A DNA stretch of 20,804 bases, taken from an uncultured Prevotella sp. GTDB taxonomy: Bacteria; Bacteroidota; Bacteroidia; Bacteroidales; Bacteroidaceae. The notes under the pieces were generated by a model, which worked only from the letters and a program-made list of their open reading frames with translations, was not told where the DNA came from and did not search any database. The translations under genes were made by a program, and so were the position numbers. The stretch covers positions 1-20,804 of the forward strand of contig CALGHW010000078.1 in the NCBI GenBank assembly GCA_937916075.1, read 5' to 3'. Of this stretch, positions 6,856 to 15,094 are shown in pieces (within the stretch, counting starts at the first letter, position 1; every line of letters starts with the position of its first letter).

Positions 6856-8305
6856 ACAACCGGGCGTGTTGCGCTCCTTGGATTGGTGGACGATAGGCAT
6901 CTACTTGGCTCTGCTTACGTTCGGATGGATCAGTGTGTGTGGCGCAAGCTACACATACGGTGATACGGATATCTTCAGTTTTGACACCCGCTCGGGTATG
7001 CAGATTATCTGGATTGGCACGTCCATCTGTCTGGGCTTTGTCATCCTGATGCTCGACGACCGCTTCTACGACACGTTTGCCTACATTATTTATGCGGCCC
7101 TGCTCTTGCTGCTGTTTGTCACCATCTTCAATCCTCACCAAATCAAGGGCTCGCGTTCGTGGCTGGTGCTGGGGCCGTTGCGCTTGCAGCCAGCCGAGTT
7201 TGCCAAGTTTGCCACGGCCTTGGCCTTGGCCAAGTTTATGAGTGTTTATGGCTATAGTATCCGCAAGTGGAAGCATTTTGCCGCCACGCTGGCCATCATC
7301 TTTGTGCCCATGCTATTCATCGTGTGTCAGCGCGAGACGGGTTCTGCCCTGGTCTACCTGTCGTTCTTCTTGATGTTCTATCGGGAGGGAATGCCTGGCA
7401 GCGTGCTCTTCACCGGGGTGGCGGCCGTCATCTATTTTGTGGTGGGCATCCGTTTTGAGCAAACCCTGTTGTGGGACACTCCCACCTCGGTGGGCAAGTT
7501 TGTGGTGCTCTTGATGATACAAGTGTTTACGGCCGGCATGGTGTCGGTCTATTGTAACGACCGCCGTCTGTGTGTCCGCATCCTTCTTTACTGCATTGGT
7601 GTCACGCTTTTGGCTCTGTTGTTCTCCGAGTTTGTCATCCCGTTTGATGTGGTGGTGGTACAGCTCGTGGTCTGTGCCCTTCTGATAGGTTTTCTCCTGT
7701 GGCTGGGCTTGGGCACACGCATCCGCAACTATTATTATATTGTGGCTTTCGCCTTGGGCTCTATGTTCTTCTTTTATTCGGCCGACTATGTGCTCAACAA
7801 TGTGATGGAGCCCCACCAGCGGGTGCGTATCAATGTGCTTCTCGGTCTGGATGAAGACTTGGCCGGTGCTGGATACAATGTCCATCAGAGTGAGATAGCC
7901 ATTGGGTCGGGCGGCTTGGAAGGCAAGGGCTTCCTCAACGGCACGCAGACCAAGCTTAAGTTTGTGCCCGAGCAGGATACCGACTTCATCTTCTGCACCG
8001 TGGGCGAGGAGGAGGGCTTCCTCGGTTCGGCCGGTGTGCTGCTGCTGTTCTTGGCCCTGATACTCCGGCTTATTTATTTGGCCGAGCGCCAGCCGTTCCG
8101 TTTTGGTCGTGTCTACGGTTATTCGGTGCTGTCCATCTTCCTGTTCCACGTGTTTATCAATGTGGGCATGGTGTTGGGACTGACTCCCGTTATCGGCATC
8201 CCGTTGCCCTTCTTTAGTTACGGTGGCTCGTCGCTTTGGGGATTCACCATCCTGCTGTTCATCTTCCTGCGCATTGATGCGGGCCGGGAACTGGTAAGAC
8301 AATGA
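6836..8305 (+). CDS. rodA: RodA peptidoglycan glycosyltransferase (SEDS family)
   Basis: This 489-residue SEDS-family polytopic membrane protein polymerises lipid II into glycan strands with PBP2. The conserved core is present: 'GSRSWLVLGPLRLQPAEFAK' (105-124), the essential-Asp loop near residues 339-341 followed by AGAGYNVHQSEIAIGSGG, and the C-terminal GIPLPFFSYGGSS. At 489 residues it is over 100 longer than E. coli RodA (about 370). The extra length falls around residues 200-310 as additional hydrophobic segments, between the 'CQRETGSALV' region and the catalytic loop. The start codon lies inside the end of mrdA (20-nt overlap). It is the last gene of the cluster and is followed by a strong terminator. 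Confidence 0.96.
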   Translation: MAQATDRQPGVLRSLDWWTIGIYLALLTFGWISVCGASYTYGDTDIFSFDTRSGMQIIWIGTSICLGFVILMLDDRFYDTFAYIIYAALLLLLFVTIFNPHQIKGSRSWLVLGPLRLQPAEFAKFATALALAKFMSVYGYSIRKWKHFAATLAIIFVPMLFIVCQRETGSALVYLSFFLMFYREGMPGSVLFTGVAAVIYFVVGIRFEQTLLWDTPTSVGKFVVLLMIQVFTAGMVSVYCNDRRLCVRILLYCIGVTLLALLFSEFVIPFDVVVVQLVVCALLIGFLLWLGLGTRIRNYYYIVAFALGSMFFFYSADYVLNNVMEPHQRVRINVLLGLDEDLAGAGYNVHQSEIAIGSGGLEGKGFLNGTQTKLKFVPEQDTDFIFCTVGEEEGFLGSAGVLLLFLALILRLIYLAERQPFRFGRVYGYSVLSIFLFHVFINVGMVLGLTPVIGIPLPFFSYGGSSLWGFTILLFIFLRIDAGRELVRQ

Positions 8306-8343
8306 CGGGCATGCGTGGGCAATAAAGTTTTCCCCTCAATACT

Positions 8344-8383
8344 AAAAAATCCTCCTGTCTGTTTTCAGACGGGAGGATTTTTC
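8344..8383. terminator. Bidirectional terminator between rodA and gldH
   Basis: A 12-bp stem with one G-U pair (8350-8361 with 8366-8377) closes on a TTTT loop. It is flanked by an A-run on the left and a T-run on the right. It therefore reads as an intrinsic terminator on both strands, serving the convergent rodA and gldH transcripts. The gldH stop lies 26 bp to its right. Confidence 0.93.
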
Positions 8384-8409
8384 TTATGGGATTGGGGACG
8401 TTTGTCGTA

Positions 8410-8883
8410 TCACTGCCTGGTCAGCTTGACGCCGACGTCAGAGATGCCGGGCAGAATCTCGCGCTTCATATTATGGCGTATGAACACCTGGAGCGAGTCG
8501 CCTTTCGACAGCTTCAGTTCGGTGATGGGAATGTTGTATTGGTAGAAGCTGATGCCATGGCCTTTCATCTGCCCGTTGTTGTCGGCCAGCTGGCAGTTGA
8601 CGGTGTCGCGGAGTGTGAGGTTGCCGGGCAGGATGCGCTGTTCGACCACGAGGCACAGGTCCATGAACGGATAGGCCCCGTTGATGCGCAGTCCTAACTC
8701 CTCGGCGTAGTTGCCTCCCTCCGCCATTGGGCTCACATAGAACGACAGCGTGTCGTTTTTCTCCCATCCTGTAATAGGCGTATGTCCATAGCGGTCATAA
8801 ACAGTCTTACGGTTGCACGACACGAGTGTCGCTGCAACCGTAAGAAGAGCTATTGTTATCAGTTTAATGCTGTTCATTGCCAT
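8410..8883 (-). CDS. gldH: GldH-like lipoprotein
   Basis: This 157-residue protein has a lipoprotein signal whose lipobox ends LVSC, with Cys23 as the lipidated residue. The mature part resembles GldH of Bacteroidota (the YDRYGHTPITGWEKNDTLSF region near the N-terminus and the PITELKLSKGDSLQVFI region). GldH is needed for gliding in Flavobacterium, but homologues are common in non-motile members, so motility should not be assumed here. The frame stays open 330 nt further upstream through the ricT tail. The chosen start at 8883, or the ATG two codons later at 8877, puts the signal peptide at the N-terminus and overlaps the ricT end by about 20 nt. It is last in the metF-holB-ricT-gldH operon. 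Confidence 0.85.
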   Translation of the reverse strand: MAMNSIKLITIALLTVAATLVSCNRKTVYDRYGHTPITGWEKNDTLSFYVSPMAEGGNYAEELGLRINGAYPFMDLCLVVEQRILPGNLTLRDTVNCQLADNNGQMKGHGISFYQYNIPITELKLSKGDSLQVFIRHNMKREILPGISDVGVKLTRQ

Positions 8884-10273
8884 TGTTTCGCTGTTCCTTG
8901 TTGTCAGGTTTCTGTTCGCGTTCGGCATGAGGCTGCGTGCCGGGCTGTTGCTGGGCGTTCGGCTTGGGCTGCCTGTTGGCAGGGCGTCGTGGCTGTTTGG
9001 GGCGTGGCTGTCCTTGTGCGGATTGTCCGTCTCCCGGTTGCTTGGGCTGTCCCTGCTGCTTTTGCGGCCGTGGCTGTTTGGGTTGTCTCGGTTGCTTGGG
9101 CTGTCGGGGTTGTGTGTTGTCGTTAGGCTGCTTGTTGCCTTGTGCCTCGGTGTTGCCGTCATTGCGTGGTCCCTTGGCCTGTTTTTTCTTTTTCTTCTTC
9201 TTGGCTTTGTCAAAGCGGCTGATGTTCTCGTTGGCCAGCAGGTCTACCGGCCCCTTGGCGGGTTTCTGCTTGTCGTCCTCCAGGAGCGACACCGGTTTTT
9301 CGCCGTGGCGGTTCATTTCGATGATTTCCTTGGCCCGTTCGGCCGATATGACCTCCAGGTTAGACGCCAGGTTCTTGTCGGTGGAGTAGGTCACCATGCC
9401 GGCCAGGATGTCCGTTTTGAAGAGATAATAGTCAGCGTCGAGTGTCTGGAGGATAATCTCCTTGCTTGGCAGTTTGCGGCTGGCTTCCACATAGTCGTCC
9501 ACCTCATAGTTGAGACAGCATTTCAGCTTGGCGCACATGCCGGCCAGCTTCTGTGGGTTGAGCGAGATGTCCTGGAAGCGTGCGGCGTTGGTGCTCACGC
9601 TGACAAAGTTTTTCATCCATGTGGCGCAGCACAGCTCGCGTCCGCAAGGTCCTGTTCCGCCGATGCGTCCGGCCTCCTGGCGAGCGCCAATCTGCTTCAT
9701 CTCAATGCGCACGTGGAAAGTGTCGGCCAGCACTTTGATAAGCTGCCGGAAGTCCACGCGCTCATCGGCGATATAGTAGAATATGGCCTTGTTGCAGTCG
9801 CCTTGGTATTCTACGTCGCCGATTTTCATTTTCAGTCCTAAGTCTTTGGCAATCTGCCGGCTCTCAATCATCGTTTCGTGTTCGCGGGCCTTGGCCTCCT
9901 TAAACTTGTCCATGTCTATGGGCCGGGCTATGCGGTAGATGCGCTTGATGTCGTCGGCCGACTTGAGGTTAGCCTTCTTGATTTGCATCTTCACCAGTCG
10001 TCCGGTGAGTGTCACCACACCGATGTCGTGTCCCGGGTTGGCCTCCACGGCCACGATGTCACCTTTTTTCAGGTCCAGTCCGTTCACATTGTGGTAATAT
10101 CCCTTGCGGGTGTGCTTAAACTGCACTTCCACCAGGTCAGTGCTCAAGGCGTTGCCCGGCACGTCGGCCAGCCAGTCGTACGTGTTGAGCTGTCGGTCCT
10201 GCCGTCCCACGGCGTGCTTGCACAGGCCACGGTCTTGGCAGCAGTATATTTCGAAGTCTTTCTTGTTCTCCAT
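8864..10273 (-). CDS. ricT: RicT/YaaT-type PSP1 domain protein
   Basis: This 469-residue protein carries the PSP1 C-terminal domain (about residues 60-300). It has the family's Cys pattern: GPCGRELCC (Cys 210, 215, 216) and MCAKLKCC (Cys 247, 252, 253), plus an N-terminal CC...C at 11, 12 and 18. In Bacillus, RicT joins RicA and RicF in a complex that binds Fe-S clusters and acts with RNase Y in mRNA maturation. Its job in Bacteroidota is less clear. From residue about 355 the protein becomes a roughly 115-residue basic, low-complexity tail, starting with seven consecutive lysines at 358-364 and then QPKQPRQ-type repeats, suggestive of nucleic-acid binding. It lies 38 bp after holB and overlaps gldH. 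Confidence 0.92.
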   Translation of the reverse strand: MENKKDFEIYCCQDRGLCKHAVGRQDRQLNTYDWLADVPGNALSTDLVEVQFKHTRKGYYHNVNGLDLKKGDIVAVEANPGHDIGVVTLTGRLVKMQIKKANLKSADDIKRIYRIARPIDMDKFKEAKAREHETMIESRQIAKDLGLKMKIGDVEYQGDCNKAIFYYIADERVDFRQLIKVLADTFHVRIEMKQIGARQEAGRIGGTGPCGRELCCATWMKNFVSVSTNAARFQDISLNPQKLAGMCAKLKCCLNYEVDDYVEASRKLPSKEIILQTLDADYYLFKTDILAGMVTYSTDKNLASNLEVISAERAKEIIEMNRHGEKPVSLLEDDKQKPAKGPVDLLANENISRFDKAKKKKKKKQAKGPRNDGNTEAQGNKQPNDNTQPRQPKQPRQPKQPRPQKQQGQPKQPGDGQSAQGQPRPKQPRRPANRQPKPNAQQQPGTQPHAEREQKPDNKEQRNNGNEQH

Positions 10274-10311
10274 TGATAGATATGTGTATATATATTATGT
10301 TTAGGATGTCC

Positions 10312-11454
10312 TTATTTTTGTATCAGCAGCACAATCATCTTCAGGGCCAGGTCGAAGAATACGATCTTGGCGGTGGTGTTTTGGCTGATGTCCACGAAGG
10401 CCTTGTTGATTAAATCATTGATGGGCAGGATGTTGGCCTCGTTGATAAACCGGGCGAAGTTTGCCGCGAAGGCCTCCTCCCGTGCCGTCATGTAGTTGAG
10501 TTCCGGATTGCCGAAGTTGTACATGAAGTTCTCCCTTACCAGGCGCAGCATGTAGGTGAGAAAGCGTTTCTGCTTCTCCCGGCCGAATCCGTGGATGGTG
10601 TCGCTCCATTGCTTCAGTTCCCTGACGTTGCGTGCGTAGGCCAGCCGCATCAGCGAGATAAACATGTCGAGAAACAGCTCGTTCTCGTTGCCTGTGTCCA
10701 GCATGTCGAGCGCCTTCTTCCAGCTGCCGTTGGCTATCCGTGCGATGCGCTCGGCCGTTTCGCTGTCGATGCCCCTTTGGCTTGTCAAGGCTTGGCGGAT
10801 GCTGTCGGTGTCGATGCGTTTCACGTCGATGCGCTGTGTGCGGCTTCGGATGGTCTCGAGCAGCATGTCGGGCTCTTCGCTCACCAAGATGAACACCGTC
10901 TGCGAGGGCGGCTCCTCGATAAGTTTCAGCATCTTGTTGGCGCACTCCGTCTTCATACGTTCGGGCAACCAGATGACTGATACCTTATAGCCCCCTTGGC
11001 TCGACTTCAGCGACAGCTTTCGGTTGAGCTCGTCGCTCTCGCCGGCGGTGATGATGGCCTGTTGGTTTTCGGCCCCTATCTCGCTGAGCCATTGGTCCAT
11101 GGTAAAGTAAGGTCCCCGGGTGAGCAACATGTGGCGCCATTCGCTGATAAAGTCATCACTCACGGGCTTGTGGTCGCTACCCATCCACGGAAGTTTGATG
11201 GTGGGGTAGGTGAAGTGCAGGTCGGGGTGTTCCCATTTCTCGGTCATCAGGCACTGCCGGCATGTGCCGCACGCGTCGGCCTGCCCCCGGTGGTTGCTGC
11301 AGAGCAGATAAGAGGCAAAGGCCAGCGCCAGCGCCATCTTGCCGCAGCCGGCCGGTCCGCAGAGCAGGAGGGCGTGGGGTAGGCGGTCTTCGTCTACCAT
11401 CTGGAGCAGTTGCTCCTTGGTGGCTTGTTGGCCTATTACCTCAGCGAATCTCAT
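10312..11454 (-). CDS. holB: DNA polymerase III delta-prime-type clamp loader subunit
   Basis: This 380-residue AAA+ protein has a Walker A-like GPAGCGK at 33-39, a four-Cys zinc module (Cys 52, 62, 65, 68), 'KMLKLIEEPPSQTVFILVSE' (the sensor/SRC-side helix typical of DnaX/HolB) and IRSRTQ near residue 205. These mark a clamp loader subunit, which opens the beta clamp during replication. DnaX (tau/gamma) proteins are longer and differ in the N-terminus, so delta-prime is preferred. The start overlaps the metF stop (ATGA, 4 nt), so translation is likely coupled. An internal insert after the zinc module (about 75-140, 'DLHFTYPTIKLPWMG') looks typical of Bacteroidota members. Confidence 0.92.
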   Translation of the reverse strand: MRFAEVIGQQATKEQLLQMVDEDRLPHALLLCGPAGCGKMALALAFASYLLCSNHRGQADACGTCRQCLMTEKWEHPDLHFTYPTIKLPWMGSDHKPVSDDFISEWRHMLLTRGPYFTMDQWLSEIGAENQQAIITAGESDELNRKLSLKSSQGGYKVSVIWLPERMKTECANKMLKLIEEPPSQTVFILVSEEPDMLLETIRSRTQRIDVKRIDTDSIRQALTSQRGIDSETAERIARIANGSWKKALDMLDTGNENELFLDMFISLMRLAYARNVRELKQWSDTIHGFGREKQKRFLTYMLRLVRENFMYNFGNPELNYMTAREEAFAANFARFINEANILPINDLINKAFVDISQNTTAKIVFFDLALKMIVLLIQK

Positions 11455-12407
11455 AGCAGCCGTTTTGTCACCTCCACCACCGAGTCGACGGCCGACACGG
11501 TGTAGAAGTGTATGTTGTTGATGCCGTGGGCATAGAGCTCCTTACATTGGGACGTGGTCCACTCGATGCCCAGCTGTCGCGCTTCCTCGTCGGTATGGCA
11601 TTTGATGGCCTCTTCGGCCAGGGCCTGCGGGATATCGCAATGGAATGTCTTGGGCACCATCGTCAGCTGGCTCAGCTTGGCGAATGGCTTGATGCCGGGG
11701 ATGATGGGGATGGTGATGCCCATCTGCCGTGCCTTCTCTACGAAGCTGAAGTATTTCTCGTTGTCGTAGAAGAGCTGGGTCACGGCATACTGTGCGCCCA
11801 GGTCTTGTTTCATCTTGAGATACTCCATGTCCATCTCCAAGTTGGGGGCCTCCTCATGCTTTTCGGGATAGCAGGCCACTCCGAAGTCAAACTTCACGCC
11901 GGGATTCTTGATGGGCTCCCCGTTGGCGAAGATGCCGTTGTTGAATTCCACCACCTGCTTGATGAGGTCGGTGGTGTGGGCGTGTCCGCCTGGTGTGGGC
12001 ATGAAGCGGCGGTCCTCCTTGGCCTTGTCGCCGCGGAGCAGCAGCACATTGTTGATGCCTAAGAACTGCAGGTCTATCAGCTCGTACTCAATGTCTTCCA
12101 CCGTGGCCCCGCTGCAGATGATGTGGGGCTGCACGGGAATGTGGTACTTGTTTTGTATGGCGGCCGCCACAGCTATCGTTCCGGGGCGGCGGCGTATGCG
12201 CTGACGCTCCAGCAGACCGTTGTCGAGCTGCTTGTAGACAAACTCGCTGTGGTGGGTCGTGATGTTGATAAACAAGGGGTTGAAGTCCTTCAACTTGTCT
12301 ATCGTGGCAAACAGTTTCTCGATGCCGGCGCCTTTCAGGGGCGGGAGCACTTCGAAGGAGAAGTGTTTGTGGCTCGTATCTTTGTTGATTAAATCTACTA
12401 CTGTCAT
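11451..12407 (-). CDS. metF: 5,10-methylenetetrahydrofolate reductase
   Basis: This 318-residue FAD-dependent TIM-barrel enzyme reduces methylene-THF to methyl-THF, the methyl donor for methionine synthesis. Family signatures are FSFEVLPP (16-23, with the catalytic Glu19), the LLLRGD motif after 'FLGINNVL', and 'TQLFYDNEKYFSFVEKAR'. The open frame runs 30 codons further upstream, but that extension covers a promoter and has no MetF-like residues. The start at 12407 gives MTVVDLINKD, the usual N-terminus and the usual length. It is first in an operon with holB, ricT and gldH. Confidence 0.95.
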   Translation of the reverse strand: MTVVDLINKDTSHKHFSFEVLPPLKGAGIEKLFATIDKLKDFNPLFINITTHHSEFVYKQLDNGLLERQRIRRRPGTIAVAAAIQNKYHIPVQPHIICSGATVEDIEYELIDLQFLGINNVLLLRGDKAKEDRRFMPTPGGHAHTTDLIKQVVEFNNGIFANGEPIKNPGVKFDFGVACYPEKHEEAPNLEMDMEYLKMKQDLGAQYAVTQLFYDNEKYFSFVEKARQMGITIPIIPGIKPFAKLSQLTMVPKTFHCDIPQALAEEAIKCHTDEEARQLGIEWTTSQCKELYAHGINNIHFYTVSAVDSVVEVTKRLL

Positions 12408-12431
12408 TTCGAAAATGTATACATTGGGTTG

Positions 12432-12462
12432 CAAATTTACTAAAAATATTTTGTATTCCACC
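12432..12462 (-). promoter_or_regulatory. Promoter of metF-holB-ricT-gldH
   Basis: On the minus strand, TAAATTTG (12439 down to 12432) matches the -7 box. Nineteen bases upstream stands GGTG, a poor -33 match. The box ends 24 bases before the metF ATG, giving a short leader. The placement also supports the shorter metF start. Confidence 0.6.
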
Positions 12463-12637
12463 TTATTTATCAGACTAAACCCCCACTTTGCGCCCACTTT
12501 TGGACTGTCTGGCCACAGGATGGCTTCCTGCTTGAAACATTTTTACAGGATATAGTCTTGGAGGATAATTGCGTAAGGGGGCAGGAGAAGCTTGTTTATG
12601 TGGCAGAATAAGAGGAGGAAGTGGCCTAAATTTTAAT
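12463..12637. other. Intergenic stretch without visible genes
   Basis: The 471-bp gap 12408-12878 lies between metF and the GH51 gene. Apart from the metF promoter, the large hairpin at 12638-12696 and the terminator at 12801-12832, I see nothing definite here. Short open frames exist but lack any recognisable protein feature. Confidence 0.6.
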
Positions 12638-12696
12638 ATTTCATGTCGTGAAACGAATATTTCACATCGTGAAATATTCGTTTCACGACATGAAAT
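12638..12696. repeat. Perfect 28-bp-arm hairpin made of three 15-bp dyads
   Basis: Arms 12638-12665 and 12669-12696 are perfectly complementary around a 3-nt loop (ATC). Within it the motif TTTCA-N5-TGAAA occurs three times, at 12639-12653, 12660-12674 and 12681-12695, exactly 21 bp apart. Flanking bases pair a little further. It could be a dispersed intergenic repeat typical of Prevotella-like genomes, or a set of binding sites on one face of the helix. The sequences on either side are not T-rich enough for a clear terminator on the minus strand. Confidence 0.9.
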
Positions 12697-12800
12697 GTTT
12701 TTATTTGGTGCATTTCTTATACTTATGAAGCCCACTTTTATGCTGATATTCAGCCTTTTATGTATTGTATAGGCGTGTTTTCAAGGTGTGTGGCAAAAGA

Positions 12801-12832
12801 AAGGGGCGTCAAAGCTCAGTTTGACGCCCCTT
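12801..12832 (-). terminator. Terminator of the GH51 gene
   Basis: A perfect 13-bp GC-rich stem (12801-12813 with 12820-12832) has a 6-nt loop. On the minus strand it is followed by TTTCTTTTG. It lies 46 bp past the stop of the arabinofuranosidase gene. Confidence 0.85.
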
Positions 12833-12878
12833 CAGTGGAGTTGCCGGACTCCGGTTTCGAGCCGTTGTCCGTGGATGC

Positions 12879-14858
12879 TTATTTCTTGATTTTATACAGA
12901 CGGAAGGTCTTGGCAGGTAGCTTGTCGTTGATGACGGATCCCTTCTTGCCGCCAGTGCAGGTGGCGGTGCCGCTGACGGGTTTAATCTTGTCGGGCTGGT
13001 CGAGCGTGTTTTCGTCGTCCATGGCGCTGTGGGTCAGTGTGAGCGTCTCGGCCGTGCGGTCGCCCTTGATACCCTCCAGGTTGAGGCTTACGTCCTGTGG
13101 CTGGTCGCTGGTGTTGATGACCTTGACGATGACCGTGCCCGACGACTTGTCGATCACAGAGCTGGCAAAGAGGCCGTCCTGTCCGTCCTGTCCGGCCACG
13201 GGCTTGCCCTGCATGGTGAGGCTCAGCACGTTGGTGCCCTTGTTTTGGGCATACATCTGCTGTACGTAGTAGCTTACGGTCTTAAACATCCGCGTGTTGT
13301 CATACCATATCATGTCGGGGCGCCACTGCCATCCGTCCACATGGGCAAAGAGTGGTGCGTAGGTGGCCATGTGCACAATGTCGGCGTTGCGCTCCAGGTC
13401 GGTCATGAAGGCGGCCTCGTAGAGCGATGTCTCATAGTGGTTCCACTTCTTGCCCTTGCCGTGGCAGGCATACTCGCCGGCGAAGACCTTCGGACCCTTG
13501 CGGTCGTAGTTCTCATAGCGCAGTCCGTGGCTGAGGAACCACTGCTCGTTGCGGTAGAAGTGCTCGTCCACGAGGTCGGCCTTGAGGTCGGTCATGGCTT
13601 TCCATCCCTTGTCAAACATCTTGCCTTCAGAGTCGGGTCCGCTGGTGCCGATAATCTGGATTTTGGGATATTTGGCCTTGATGGCCTTGACGAAGGGCTT
13701 GAGGCGCTCATAGTAGAGGTCGTCCCATTGTTCGTTGCCCACAGCGATGAACTTCAGGTTGAAGGGCTTGGCGTGGCCCATCTCGGCGCGCTTCTTGCCC
13801 CAGGTGGTGGTGGAGTCGCCGTTGGCAAATTCAATGAGGTCCAGGCAGTCCTGGATATAGGGGGCAAGTTGGTCTACGGGCACGTGGGCCTTGGGGTCGT
13901 TCCAGTTTTGGTACTGGCAGGCCATGCCCACATTGAGCACGGGCAGCGGCTCGGCGCCGATGTCTTCGGCCAGCTGGAAGTATTCAAAGAAGCCCAGGCC
14001 GTAGCTCTGGAAGTAGTCAGGGTAGTAGCGGCTCTCGAAGGTAAACTCCCAGCGGTTGCGGTTGAGCGGGCGGTCCTCCACGGGGCCGATGGTGTTTTTC
14101 CACTGGTAGCGGTTGGCCAGTTCCTCGCCCTCCACGATACATCCGCCGGGGAAGCGGAGCACACCGGGATGCACGTCGGCCAGGGCCTGTCCCAAGTCGC
14201 GGCGCATGCCGTTGGTGCGGTTTTTGAAGGTGTTGACGGGGAAGAGGCTCACGTGCTCCAGGCTGACGGGGTTGCGTCCTTCCAGGAAGATGCGCAGGTT
14301 GGCCTTGTTGTCGGTCTTGGGCGACTTGAGAATGACCTCATATTTCTTCCACTCCTTCGAGTTGATGTCCACCTTGGCGGTGGCGAAGTCCTGTCGCTCC
14401 TCCAGGGTGCTCTCGTCGATGAGCTGCACTTTGATGCGTGCCGTGCCCTTGTCGGCCTTGGCCCACACGGTGAAGCGGTATTCCTCACCCTTGAGCACGC
14501 CGATACCGAAGTATCCCTCGTTCTGCAGTCCGGTACGGCGCTCCTTGTGTCCGGGCCAGGCCAGCTCCACATAGTGTGGGCAGCGCTTGAAGGGACCGTC
14601 GTCCTTGACGGTGACGTTGCCGAAGGTTTGCCAGCCCATCAGGGCTTGGGGAAACTCGAACGAGCGGTTTTTCACCAGTTCGCCGTAGAGACCACCGTCG
14701 GCGGCATAGTTGATGTCTTCGAAGAAGAGTCCGTACATGGTCTTCTGCACGGTGGCTCCCGCCTTCTTGGTGTTGATGTCCATGACGTGGGTCTGGGCCA
14801 TCGAGCCGAGCATGGAAGAGAGTGCCAGCGCACAGGTAAGCAGTCTTTTGCTGTTCAT
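12879..14858 (-). CDS. Alpha-L-arabinofuranosidase, GH51 family
   Basis: This 659-residue protein has a signal peptide (about 1-21, cleavage after SMA). A carbohydrate-binding-like beta domain inserted early follows at about 80-205. The (beta/alpha)8 catalytic domain spans about 225-540, and a C-terminal beta-sandwich runs to the end. The predicted acid/base is Glu376 in VGNEQW and the nucleophile Glu462 in FAGEYA. 'GVLRFPGGCIVEGEE' and 'LFFEDINYAADGGLYGEL' are further GH51 signatures. It releases terminal arabinofuranosyl units from arabinan or arabinoxylan, probably in the periplasm. It diverges from a XylE-like symporter, which suggests uptake of the released pentose. No SusC/SusD pair is present, so this is not a full polysaccharide utilisation locus. 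The specificity is inferred. Confidence 0.95.
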   Translation of the reverse strand: MNSKRLLTCALALSSMLGSMAQTHVMDINTKKAGATVQKTMYGLFFEDINYAADGGLYGELVKNRSFEFPQALMGWQTFGNVTVKDDGPFKRCPHYVELAWPGHKERRTGLQNEGYFGIGVLKGEEYRFTVWAKADKGTARIKVQLIDESTLEERQDFATAKVDINSKEWKKYEVILKSPKTDNKANLRIFLEGRNPVSLEHVSLFPVNTFKNRTNGMRRDLGQALADVHPGVLRFPGGCIVEGEELANRYQWKNTIGPVEDRPLNRNRWEFTFESRYYPDYFQSYGLGFFEYFQLAEDIGAEPLPVLNVGMACQYQNWNDPKAHVPVDQLAPYIQDCLDLIEFANGDSTTTWGKKRAEMGHAKPFNLKFIAVGNEQWDDLYYERLKPFVKAIKAKYPKIQIIGTSGPDSEGKMFDKGWKAMTDLKADLVDEHFYRNEQWFLSHGLRYENYDRKGPKVFAGEYACHGKGKKWNHYETSLYEAAFMTDLERNADIVHMATYAPLFAHVDGWQWRPDMIWYDNTRMFKTVSYYVQQMYAQNKGTNVLSLTMQGKPVAGQDGQDGLFASSVIDKSSGTVIVKVINTSDQPQDVSLNLEGIKGDRTAETLTLTHSAMDDENTLDQPDKIKPVSGTATCTGGKKGSVINDKLPAKTFRLYKIKK

Positions 14859-14909
14859 AGATGGATATAGTTAGAGTTATTATTGTTGATAGAATTCTCA
14901 GATGTTTTG

Positions 14910-14917
14910 CAAATTTA
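14910..14917 (-). promoter_or_regulatory. -7 box of the GH51 gene
   Basis: On the minus strand this reads TAAATTTG, an exact TAnnTTTG match, ending 51 bases before the ATG. The -33 element is not evident at 19-20 bp. The facing symporter gene has no clear TAnnTTTG box; the nearest is an imperfect TATATATG at 15040-15047. Confidence 0.5.
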
Positions 14918-15094
14918 GTCAAAATTATTGAGAAACGGCTCGTTGGGGCTGAAAAAAGCGTGCCGGCCCGTTGCTTGGGGCGGAAAGGGCTGCTGGACTT
15001 GAAAAGAGTAGAGGGGAAACGGCCGCACATTACGTATTATATATATGTAAAGCGACATCAATGAATAACTAAAACTATAAAAACCTAAACGACA

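Noticed and set aside
8884..9213. Upstream extension of the gldH frame by 110 codons, starting inside the ricT tail
   Set aside because: The extension is an alternate reading of the repetitive ricT tail and would bury the lipoprotein signal. The signal peptide fits only a start at 8883 or 8877.
8813..9841. A 342-codon plus-strand open frame opposite ricT
   Set aside because: It is the complement of the ricT gene, hydrophobic only because it mirrors a Lys/Gln/Pro-rich tail; no promoter or family match.
12408..12497. Thirty extra N-terminal codons of metF
   Set aside because: They cover the metF -7 box and leader and contain no MetF-like residues. The ATG at 12407 gives the usual start and length.
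13029..14870. A 613-codon open frame on the plus strand opposite the GH51 gene
   Set aside because: It is a full antisense shadow of a gene with intact catalytic residues, signal peptide and promoter. Its translation is rich in Val, Leu, Gly and His without domains, as expected from GC-biased codon positions.
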